Below, one piece after another: positions 1-4,762 of a DNA stretch of 5,083 nucleotides. Made by a program: the position numbers and the translations under genes. Below the pieces are notes generated by a model, which made no database searches, was not told the origin of the DNA, and saw nothing but the letters and a program-made list of their open reading frames with translations. The stretch's first letter is position 1; each line of letters starts with the position of its first letter. Source of the stretch: JBMFVE01 sp049966155 (GTDB lineage Bacteria > Bacteroidota > Ignavibacteria > Kryptoniales > JAKASW01); NCBI GenBank assembly GCA_049966155.1, contig JBMFVE010000024.1, forward strand, positions 1 to 5,083, written 5' to 3'.

Positions 1-62
1 TCTGGTGATAATTCCTGCATCTTTGGGTTATTCCATATTGAAGTTTGTATTCTCCGATACAT
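1..62 (-). CDS. N-terminus of a phage/plasmid replication-organizer-like protein (partial, runs off the left edge)
   Basis: Only the first 20 codons are inside the window. They read MYRRIQTSIW then NNPKMQELSP, starting at the ATG at 62-60, and stay open to the edge. The pattern of a basic start, then S-I-W, a short polar stretch with P-K and then L-S-P, resembles the opening of phage and plasmid replication-initiator or replisome-organizer proteins, which usually continue into a hydrophobic 'LLF-Y-L' helix and a winged-helix DNA-binding domain. That continuation cannot be seen here. A GGAG site lies 7 bases upstream of the ATG, and the gene begins 15 bases after the stop of the small lipoprotein, so it is probably in the same transcript. 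The start is well supported; the family assignment rests on a short motif remembered from the family and is inference. Confidence 0.55.
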   Translation of the reverse strand, partial: MYRRIQTSIWNNPKMQELSP

Positions 63-69
63 TTTTTAT

Positions 70-73
70 CTCC
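70..73 (-). promoter_or_regulatory. Shine-Dalgarno site of the edge gene
   Basis: GGAG on the minus strand, 7 bases before the ATG at 62-60. It lies in the 15-base gap after the lipoprotein stop codon and is the main reason for treating the short edge reading frame as a real gene. Confidence 0.6.
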
Positions 74-77
74 GTTT

Positions 78-452
78 TTACCAGTGGAATACCTCCACTG
101 TCGATTCAAATTTTCTTTTTTCTGTTACAATTTGTCCAATGTATGTTCCGGAAGGGACAAACAGATAACTATCTGTATCGCCTTTCCAGCCAATTGAATG
201 GCTCCCTTTTGTAAGATCGAGGTTTTCTGCAATTGTCTTTACTCTTTTATGGTCGCTGTCGAGAATGTAAACTGAAATCCTTGCCGGTGTAAGGAGGTTA
301 AACGACAGCTTTGTGTTTTGTTTAAATGGGTCAAATAAGGGTGGCTCAAATCTCATAGATGAAACGAGCAGGTCATCCGGACCAATGGGAATTTTGCATG
401 AAGAGTAGAAGATTGTAAGAAGGATTACTGCAATTTTTTCCATCATGGACAT
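78..452 (-). CDS. Small lipoprotein with a FlgD-like Ig domain
   Basis: A 124-residue protein. Residues 5-18 form a short hydrophobic signal segment ending in the lipobox Y-S-S-C, with Cys19 as the predicted lipidation site, so it should be anchored in the outer or inner membrane facing the periplasm or the outside. Residues about 46-108 fit a FlgD-type Ig-like beta sandwich: a hydrophobic strand with A-R-I-S-V-Y-I-L-D, then G-S-H-S-I-G-W-K-G-D, then V-P-S-G-T-Y. In larger proteins of Bacteroidota and Ignavibacteriota this domain sits near the C-terminus; here it is nearly the whole mature protein. The start at 452 has only a weak AGG upstream; an in-frame ATG at 446 would also keep the signal peptide. 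It lies 118 bases after the larger lipoprotein gene and 15 bases before the edge gene. No enzymatic residues are evident, and the role is unknown, perhaps surface adhesion or assembly. Confidence 0.8.
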   Translation of the reverse strand: MSMMEKIAVILLTIFYSSCKIPIGPDDLLVSSMRFEPPLFDPFKQNTKLSFNLLTPARISVYILDSDHKRVKTIAENLDLTKGSHSIGWKGDTDSYLFVPSGTYIGQIVTEKRKFESTVEVFHW

Positions 453-478
453 AGGATGACCTGCTTATTTAAATTTTC

Positions 479-564
479 AGTCAGTCTTCGGTAGAGTTCT
501 TTTAGTCGTGCAGTAAAATTAGTTTATTAAAAGTATCAATAGGTCTCTATTTAGAAGACTGATT
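479..564. repeat. Nested inverted repeat in the intergenic gap
   Basis: The 118-base gap 453-570 holds no gene but has paired arms. TCAGTCTTC (481-489) is exactly complementary to GAAGACTGA (554-562). Inside it GTAGAG (491-496) faces CTCTAT (545-550) with one wobble position, and CTTTTA (499-504) faces TAAAAG (528-533). Together they could fold as one long interrupted hairpin. It could be an mRNA processing or stabilising element between the two lipoprotein genes, a small RNA, or the remnant of a small mobile repeat. No target duplication was noticed, and the function is unknown. Confidence 0.5.
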
Positions 565-574
565 TTTTAATCAG
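559..574 (-). terminator. Hairpin over the stop codon of the large lipoprotein gene (weak terminator candidate)
   Basis: CTGATT (559-564) and AATCAG (569-574) form a perfect 6-base-pair stem with a 4-base loop that includes the TGA stop at 573-571. On the minus strand the following bases are mixed rather than a T run, so intrinsic termination would be weak. The outer arm shares bases with the larger inverted repeat at 479-564, so the two folds exclude each other. Confidence 0.25.
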
Positions 575-1470
575 GGCCATGTTGATATGACTCTGTAAAC
601 AGAATGGTCTGCAAATCCAAGCGTTGCCGTTTCTGTCCACTTTGTCAGCGTATTGTTCTGGTATGTTTCGGTTCTTGTTGCAAATGCGCCAAAAGGTGGA
701 GCTCCGGGATAGCTTGGAAGTATACCCTCATCGTGAAATGTCAGCCTTCTGTTGAGAATGTATCCTGTTGAGAGGTCGTAAGTGCTTGTTGCAATTGTTG
801 ATTTGCCAGATACTGGATCTCCTGGACTCCTGACGGTCTTTGTGTTTGCCGAGGTGTTAACAGTCACAATTGGGGATGTGAATGTGAACATGTGTGACAG
901 TGTTGCTGTCCCTTTGTTCCTTGTCACTTCAGCAAGGATCTTATCTCCATCCGGGCGGATGTAACTAAATGTCTCGGTTTCCGGCATGTGTGAGTTGTAT
1001 TGTGTCCATGATATGAACCTCTGTGTCCTGGAAACAATACCATCTGCATAGCCGTATTTTATTGCTTTTGTAATAAGAAGAAGTCCTTTTGGGTGCTGGT
1101 GCCGCTCTGTTACCACAACCCCGTAGAGATCCGAACCAATTGTCATTGTGTCTCCGTGGACAAATGTCGTATCTCCACCTGCTGGAATTATAAGGTTAAT
1201 GACAGGTCTAAGGCCTGATACAGCATCCGGTGACCTCTTCCCAATTTGTGTGCTGGTGGCAATTAGATTTTGAGTAAACTCAAAGTCGTCCATTGCCTCA
1301 TTGACAATTTGTCTGGCTTCTTCGTCTGTAATTGCAAGCTGTTCTTCTACTGGCTGAGTCGAAAACTCCGACTTCTCCCCATTAAGAAGATTACACCCTG
1401 CTGTTATTATTAAAAAAGGCAAAAAAGCCAGTATTTTGATCAGTTTTTTGTTTGATGTTGAGTTCTTCAT
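571..1470 (-). CDS. Hypothetical lipoprotein, family not recognised
   Basis: A 299-residue protein that I cannot assign to a known family. Lysines at residues 2-12, a hydrophobic stretch at about 10-22 and the lipobox T-A-G-C (Cys26) make a typical lipoprotein signal. Next comes a polar, acidic linker and a short helix-like segment (about residues 47-72, E-E-A-R-Q-I-V-N-E-A). The rest is rich in alternating Thr, Ser and hydrophobic residues with many aromatic positions, as expected for a beta-rich extracytoplasmic fold. There is no catalytic signature and only the lipobox cysteine. The start is firm: AGGAAAGGA lies 6 bases upstream, and the ATG overlaps the TGA of the zinc-ribbon gene as ATGA, which suggests translational coupling. 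Coupling a cytoplasmic zinc-ribbon protein to a surface lipoprotein is unusual. It may belong to the cargo of a mobile element; that is inference. Confidence 0.8.
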   Translation of the reverse strand: MKNSTSNKKLIKILAFLPFLIITAGCNLLNGEKSEFSTQPVEEQLAITDEEARQIVNEAMDDFEFTQNLIATSTQIGKRSPDAVSGLRPVINLIIPAGGDTTFVHGDTMTIGSDLYGVVVTERHQHPKGLLLITKAIKYGYADGIVSRTQRFISWTQYNSHMPETETFSYIRPDGDKILAEVTRNKGTATLSHMFTFTSPIVTVNTSANTKTVRSPGDPVSGKSTIATSTYDLSTGYILNRRLTFHDEGILPSYPGAPPFGAFATRTETYQNNTLTKWTETATLGFADHSVYRVISTWP

Positions 1471-1649
1471 GGTTGTTCCTTTCCTGGTTTGTTGTTTGTG
1501 TTTTCTTTTCCCATTTCAAAATGAAATGGACGCATTGAAGTAGAGCAGTCCTTGCAAAATGCCTTGACGGCTGTCTTCCTGTCAATTACAACTGAAGCCG
1601 TGCGCTTGCATTCAGGGCACTGCACCACAATTACCCTTAGTGTTTGCAT
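1467..1649 (-). CDS. Small zinc-ribbon protein
   Basis: A 60-residue protein with two CxxC knuckles: C-P-E-C at residues 11-14 and C-K-D-C at 32-35, separated by 17 residues. This is the standard zinc-ribbon layout, with short beta strands (R-V-I-V-V-Q, S-V-V-I-D) around the first knuckle. The tail after residue 45 is polar and lysine-rich, probably disordered. Such proteins bind nucleic acid or a protein partner; no specific role can be assigned. I chose the ATG at 1649 because GGAGGA stands 5 bases upstream. An in-frame ATG at 1775 with AAAGGA 9 bases upstream would add 42 residues of no recognisable character and overlap the XRE gene by 26 bases, so it is possible but less likely. The TGA stop overlaps the next ATG. 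Confidence 0.75.
   Translation of the reverse strand: MQTLRVIVVQCPECKRTASVVIDRKTAVKAFCKDCSTSMRPFHFEMGKENTNNKPGKEQP
1477..1485 (-). promoter_or_regulatory. Shine-Dalgarno site of the large lipoprotein
   Basis: AGGAAAGGA on the minus strand, inside the last codons of the zinc-ribbon gene and 6 bases before the ATG at 1470-1468. It supports that start and separate initiation in addition to coupling through the ATGA overlap. Confidence 0.6.
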
Positions 1650-1654
1650 TTGAT

Positions 1655-1660
1655 TCCTCC
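1655..1660 (-). promoter_or_regulatory. Shine-Dalgarno site deciding the zinc-ribbon start
   Basis: GGAGGA on the minus strand, 5 bases before the ATG at 1649-1647. It is among the strongest ribosome binding sites in the window and favours the 60-residue form over the 102-residue form beginning at 1775. Confidence 0.7.
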
Positions 1661-1688
1661 GCTGATTTTCGTTTAAACAGAGTTTATG

Positions 1689-1725
1689 AAGCTTTACTTT
1701 AATCTGACGGCTAACGCCGGAGCTT
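1689..1725 (-). other. Dyad in the leader of the zinc-ribbon gene
   Basis: In the 100-base gap between the XRE and zinc-ribbon genes, AAGCT (1689-1693) faces AGCTT (1721-1725), enclosing a GC stem CGGC (1708-1711) and GCCG (1716-1719) with a 4-base loop. The inner hairpin is the most GC-rich spot of the gap. It might be a leader structure or a weak attenuator; no T run follows. Nothing else is evident in this gap. Confidence 0.25.
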
Positions 1726-1749
1726 ACGTTCCATGTAGCCGCAGATTGT

Positions 1750-2199
1750 TCAGGAATCGGGAGAGCCTTCGTCATCTTTCGGTTCCTTTGAGTTGGCTTC
1801 CCTTAAAAGGTGACAGTTCATACATGCTGGAGGATAGTCTGATGAATGGTTTCCCGATAAGGCAGCTGTGAATCCTGTTTTTTCATCCCCTCTCAGGTCA
1901 CGTTCACCAGGCTTTTCAGGTCTTTCGAGCTCAAAGATATCTTCTAACCGGCAGTTGAGAAGCCGAACAAGTACACGTGCTTCCCATATCTTTGGCTCGG
2001 TGGCCCCCTCATACAGCCTGTAAAGTCTGGGATATGAGATTTGCGCCTCCTTCGCCAGCCAGGACAGTTTAATGCCATGTGAATCGATATAACGCCTGAG
2101 TCTGGTGTTGTAAGGAGACCCTTTTACAACTCGAAGTCGTGATTCACTACCTGACTCCGTTAAAGGTTTAGTCCGGTTTTTTTTGATTTGTTTACCCAT
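1750..2199 (-). CDS. XRE-family helix-turn-helix transcriptional regulator
   Basis: A 149-residue protein from the ATG at 2199. A basic N-terminal arm (K-Q-I-K-K-N-R-T-K) leads into a Cro/C1-type helix-turn-helix at about residues 31-89. The features are L-R-R-Y-I, then K-L-S-W-L-A-K-E-A, the recognition helix with Y-P-R-L-Y-R-L-Y-E-G, and the closing V-R-L-L-N-C-R-L-E-D-I-F-E-L. These match XRE regulators that bind DNA as dimers. The tail (about 95-149) is acidic and probably unstructured, with a single C-M-N-C-H. That is the form of a haem-c motif, but in a cytoplasmic protein it is more likely a metal or redox site, or chance. A GTG at 2241, with AGGAG only 2 bases upstream, could add 14 residues; a TATAAT inside that extension argues for the shorter form. 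As first gene of the minus-strand series it may regulate that series. Confidence 0.82.
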   Translation of the reverse strand: MGKQIKKNRTKPLTESGSESRLRVVKGSPYNTRLRRYIDSHGIKLSWLAKEAQISYPRLYRLYEGATEPKIWEARVLVRLLNCRLEDIFELERPEKPGERDLRGDEKTGFTAALSGNHSSDYPPACMNCHLLREANSKEPKDDEGSPDS

Positions 2200-2229
2200 T
2201 TTTTTATCCGGTTTTCCGTCAGTTTGTGT

Positions 2230-2235
2230 ATTATA
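2230..2235 (-). promoter_or_regulatory. Candidate -10 element for the XRE gene
   Basis: TATAAT on the minus strand, a perfect sigma-70 -10 hexamer, with a poor -35 (TTAGGA) 17 bases upstream. Transcription would start near 2223, about 24 bases before the ATG at 2199, and would leave the GTG at 2241 outside the message. In a Bacteroidota-type host with a different sigma consensus this match could be chance. Confidence 0.35.
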
Positions 2236-2392
2236 CTGCACGACTCCTATTTTCCTAATTTAATACTTTTACCATGAATAATGCAATAGTTTAAGAAAAA
2301 AAAGATTTTTCATTTTTTGCAAAATTTTTTTCACTGTATTCTTTGCCCTTCTTAAGAATTTATGTTGAAGCAGTATGAATGAATGTGTTGAA

Positions 2393-2423
2393 TTGATGAT
2401 TAAATTTTTTTGTGCTACTTTTA
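2393..2423 (+). promoter_or_regulatory. Candidate nikR promoter
   Basis: TTGATG (2393-2398) and TACTTT (2416-2421) are spaced 17 bases apart. The downstream element read as TACTTTTA (2416-2423) is also close to the Bacteroidota TAnnTTTG element, with ATTG about 20 bases before it. Either reading starts the message close to the nikR ATG with a very short leader, and the downstream element lies within the predicted NikR operator, so a bound repressor would block polymerase. Confidence 0.35.
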
Positions 2424-2438
2424 TTAAAAACGTGGCAC
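2412..2438 (+). promoter_or_regulatory. Predicted NikR operator
   Basis: GTGCTAC (2412-2418), a 13-base spacer and GTGGCAC (2432-2438) form an inverted repeat with 6 of 7 complementary positions. The half-sites and spacing resemble the GTGTTAC-N13/14-GTAACAC type that I recall being reported for NikR of delta-proteobacteria and relatives, rather than the E. coli GTATGA-N16-TCATAC type. It ends 4 bases before the nikR ATG and overlaps the candidate -10, so it would give autorepression. Confidence 0.6.
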
Positions 2439-2442
2439 TGAA

Positions 2443-2859
2443 ATGGACAGGCTAATTAGATTTGGCGTTTCAATGAATGATGATTTGCTGGACAAATTTG
2501 ACACTCTTATTAAAAGACGTGGCTATACGAACCGCTCTGAAGCAATTCGAGACTTTGTGAGAAATGCACTGGTAGAGGAGAGTGTAAATAACAATAAGGC
2601 TGCTGCATTTGGGGTCCTTTCATATGTTTATGATCACCATGTGCCGAATCTTGAAGCAAGGCTGACAGGCCTCCAGCACGATTATCATAAAAGCATCATT
2701 TCAACTTCACATGTACACATTGATCATGATAACTGTTTGCAGGTTGTAATCTTAAAGGACAGGTCGGATAAAATCAGCAGGATTGCATCGAAAATCCTCA
2801 GTTTTAAAGGGGTAAAACATGGCAAATTAGCACTTACCCTTTCGGGAAAAGATATTTGA
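2443..2859 (+). CDS. nikR: Nickel-responsive transcriptional regulator NikR
   Basis: A 138-residue protein of usual NikR length. Residues about 4-43 are the ribbon-helix-helix DNA-binding domain (strand R-L-I-R-F-G-V-S, then the R-G-Y-T-N-R-S-E-A-I-R-D helix signature). Residues about 55-135 are the ACT-like nickel-binding and tetramerisation domain. By alignment with E. coli NikR from memory, the square-planar nickel ligands His76, His87, His89 and Cys95 correspond here to His79 (in Q-H-D-Y-H), His90 and His92 (S-H-V-H) and Cys98 (D-N-C-L), all present. The C-terminal K-G-V-K-H-G-K-L is also typical. Nickel-bound NikR is a cytoplasmic tetramer that usually represses nickel uptake genes. The ATG fits the family N-terminus, though no Shine-Dalgarno site is visible because the operator occupies that place. 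The receptor gene 64 bases downstream is the likely target. Confidence 0.95.
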   Translation: MDRLIRFGVSMNDDLLDKFDTLIKRRGYTNRSEAIRDFVRNALVEESVNNNKAAAFGVLSYVYDHHVPNLEARLTGLQHDYHKSIISTSHVHIDHDNCLQVVILKDRSDKISRIASKILSFKGVKHGKLALTLSGKDI

Positions 2860-2866
2860 TATTGAG

Positions 2867-2914
2867 TTTGCAAATAAGACAATGCTTATTAACACTTTTT
2901 GTTTTGCAAATAAG
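2867..2914 (+). repeat. Direct repeat between nikR and the receptor gene
   Basis: The 12-base unit TTTGCAAATAAG occurs at 2867-2878 and 2903-2914, start to start 36 bases. Each copy contains the palindrome TTTGCAAA. Between them CTTATT (2885-2890) can pair with the AATAAG of either copy, and the second copy merges with the Shine-Dalgarno site of the receptor. This could be a protein-binding pair or a small leader switch for receptor translation. It fills most of the 64-base gap. Confidence 0.5.
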
Positions 2915-2917
2915 GAG
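2912..2917 (+). promoter_or_regulatory. Shine-Dalgarno site deciding the receptor start
   Basis: AAGGAG, 6 bases before the ATG at 2924. It selects this start over the in-frame ATG at 2882, which would place 14 extra residues before an otherwise standard signal peptide. Confidence 0.8.
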
Positions 2918-2923
2918 AAAATT

Positions 2924-4762
2924 ATGAAAATATTTATTTACACATCTTTAATTCTTACGCTTTGCACTTTAACCACAAATGCTCAGACCTCAGCTGGCGA
3001 ACCAACACAGACATATTACACCAGTCCGGTTGTTGTAACAGGAACCCAGGAAGAAATGAGCAAAAAATTTGTTCCCGCAAGCATTTCCGTTGTAACAGCA
3101 AAAGAATTGCAGTCGAGTGGACAAATATCACTCCTGGATGCTTTAAGTCAACAGGTCCCTGATCTCTTTGTTGCTCAAAGGGGAGTTATTGGATACGGCA
3201 TAAACACGCAGGCAGGGACAATTACAATGCGTGGACTTGGTGGGAGCCCGAACACTCAGGTGCTTGTAATGATTGATGGGGTTCCGCAGTTCATGGGGCT
3301 ATTTGGACATCCACTGCCGGATTCATACTTAAGTGAAGATGCTGCCCGGGTTGAGGTTATTAGAGGACCGGCAAGCGTTCTCTACGGAACAAATGCAATG
3401 GGTGGAGTTATTAACATCATTACAAAAAGGAACACGGATGAAGGAATAACTGTCAGGGGAGGAGCAAGCTACGGATCTTTTAACACTCAGGAGTATAATG
3501 CAGGAATGGGATACAGGGGAGGAAAATTGAATATCCTCCTTTCAGGAGATCACGACCAGACAGATGGGCACAGGCCAAATTCAAGCTTCAACACAAATGA
3601 TGGATACTTGAATGGAGAGTACAATATAAACGACAATTTTAAACTGCAAATTAATGGATCCATAAACAAGTTTAAGACATATGACCCGGGCACAATATAT
3701 AAACCGCTGACAGACAATTGGGTGGATGTCATGAGGAGCACGAACAGCATTTCAGTGAATGATAGGTTTTCAGAGGTGGACGGTTCCCTTAAGCTCTTTT
3801 ACAGTTATGGTGACCATAAGGTTTATGATGGATTTCATTCAAATGACAGAAACCTGGGTGCAATCCTGTATCAGAACTATCGCCCATTTGAAGGGAGCGT
3901 TTTTACCATAGGAGGCGATTACCAGCATTATGGTGGCAATGCAGTTAACAACATTAAAAACGTGGACTTTGGAAAACATTATGTGGATGAGCTTGGCGTC
4001 TATGCCATGGTTGAACAACTTCTTATGAACCAGCTGATGTTAAATATGGGAGGGAGATTGGAGCACAGCAGTGTCTATGGTAGCGAGTTTGTACCTGAAG
4101 CTGGAGTAGCCTGGGCGGCAACTCCTATGACAACTGTTAAAGCATCTGTTTCAAAGGGGTTTAGAAGTCCGACCATTCGGGAACTTTACCTCTTCCCTGC
4201 ACCAAATCCAGATTTACAGCCGGAAAGAGTGTGGAATTATGAAATAGGTATTCTTCAGTCCATGATGGGGAAAATTGATCTCGAGGCTACTGCTTTTATT
4301 GCTTATGGAAGTAACCTGATACTTACCGAAGGAGTTTATCCAAATTTGCATCTAAGTAACTCGGGAAGCTTTACACACAAAGGGATTGAATTTTCTGGAC
4401 ATTACAGGCCGACAGCGAGTCTCAGGATCGATGCAAATTACAGTTACCTGAATCCGGGAGACCAGACTTACTCCACTCCAAAGCAAAAGCTTTTTGTTGG
4501 ATTAAATTACATATTCAAGAAACTCAATTTGAACTTAAATTTTGAGCATATTGCCGACCTTTATGGCGCAAATAACTCACAAAAGAGATTGCCTGATTAT
4601 AATCTACTTGGTGCGCATATCTCTTACGAACCAGATCAGTTCATCGGGCTAACTGTTACCGGAGAAAACCTCCTTAATGTGAGCTACCAGACCATCTATG
4701 GCTACCCCATGCCCGGTCGGACAATATTTGCTGGAGTTAATTTTAAATTAAGAGGAGAGTAA
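2924..4762 (+). CDS. TonB-dependent outer-membrane receptor, candidate nickel or nickel-chelate importer
   Basis: A 612-residue precursor, close to BtuB-sized receptors. Residues 1-20 are a signal peptide with likely cleavage after T-T-N-A. P-V-V-V-T-G-T (35-41) is a plausible TonB box. The plug domain spans about 45-168, with R-G-L-G-G (103-107), V-L-V-M-I-D-G-V-P (113-121) and the family signature V-E-V-I-R-G-P-A-S-V-L-Y-G-T-N-A-M-G-G-V-I-N-I-I (143-166). The beta barrel follows from about 175, with the usual G-F-R-S-P-T-I-R-E-L-Y (412-422), N-P-D-L-Q-P-E (428-434) and P-M-P-G-R-T (595-600) near its end. The protein ends five residues past the usual terminal aromatic (N-F, then K-L-R-G-E). 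It would import a scarce ligand with energy from TonB-ExbB-ExbD, which are not in the window. The nickel substrate is inferred only from the nikR neighbour; cobalamin or a siderophore remains possible. Confidence 0.93.
   Translation: MKIFIYTSLILTLCTLTTNAQTSAGEPTQTYYTSPVVVTGTQEEMSKKFVPASISVVTAKELQSSGQISLLDALSQQVPDLFVAQRGVIGYGINTQAGTITMRGLGGSPNTQVLVMIDGVPQFMGLFGHPLPDSYLSEDAARVEVIRGPASVLYGTNAMGGVINIITKRNTDEGITVRGGASYGSFNTQEYNAGMGYRGGKLNILLSGDHDQTDGHRPNSSFNTNDGYLNGEYNINDNFKLQINGSINKFKTYDPGTIYKPLTDNWVDVMRSTNSISVNDRFSEVDGSLKLFYSYGDHKVYDGFHSNDRNLGAILYQNYRPFEGSVFTIGGDYQHYGGNAVNNIKNVDFGKHYVDELGVYAMVEQLLMNQLMLNMGGRLEHSSVYGSEFVPEAGVAWAATPMTTVKASVSKGFRSPTIRELYLFPAPNPDLQPERVWNYEIGILQSMMGKIDLEATAFIAYGSNLILTEGVYPNLHLSNSGSFTHKGIEFSGHYRPTASLRIDANYSYLNPGDQTYSTPKQKLFVGLNYIFKKLNLNLNFEHIADLYGANNSQKRLPDYNLLGAHISYEPDQFIGLTVTGENLLNVSYQTIYGYPMPGRTIFAGVNFKLRGE

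Larger units (their letters stand above)
2242..2442. other. AT-rich divergent control region between the XRE gene and nikR
   Basis: A 201-base stretch without a gene, separating leftward and rightward transcription. It has long A and T runs (about 2294-2332), one palindromic TTTTGCAAAA at 2315-2324, and at its right end the nikR promoter candidate and operator. I see no small open frame with a convincing ribosome site and no RNA gene. Confidence 0.6.

Noticed and set aside
82..100. CAGTGGA / TCCACTG inverted repeat with a 5-base loop at the end of the small lipoprotein gene
   Set aside because: A perfect 7-base-pair dyad, but it is inside coding sequence, no T run follows on the minus strand, and the next gene starts 15 bases later, so a terminator there makes little sense.
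5..214. Plus-strand open frame of 69 residues at the left edge
   Set aside because: It lies opposite the lipoprotein and the edge gene, has no ribosome site and reads as a low-complexity hydrophobic string, typical of an antisense shadow.
1391..1585. Minus-strand 64-residue frame overlapping the zinc-ribbon and lipoprotein genes
   Set aside because: Different frame from two well-supported genes that have strong ribosome sites and recognisable motifs; its own sequence shows none.
1708..1740. Possible integron attC-like site around the CGGCTAACGCCG dyad
   Set aside because: The core does not match RYYYAAC or GTTRRRY at the needed positions, and there is no integrase or cassette array in view.
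1650..1775. 42-residue N-terminal extension of the zinc-ribbon protein from an ATG at 1775
   Set aside because: It has a usable AAAGGA, but the extension has no domain character and overlaps the XRE gene, and the internal GGAGGA site is stronger. It is kept only as an alternative start.
2889..2895. TTAACAC as a second NikR half-site before the receptor
   Set aside because: It resembles one half of the operator, but no matching partner lies 13 or 14 bases upstream.
2882..2923. Longer receptor start at 2882
   Set aside because: It would put 14 residues before a complete signal peptide, while a near-ideal AAGGAG stands before the ATG at 2924.
3550..3750. Minus-strand 66-residue frame inside the receptor gene
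   Set aside because: Antisense to a clear TonB-receptor barrel region, with no ribosome site or motif.
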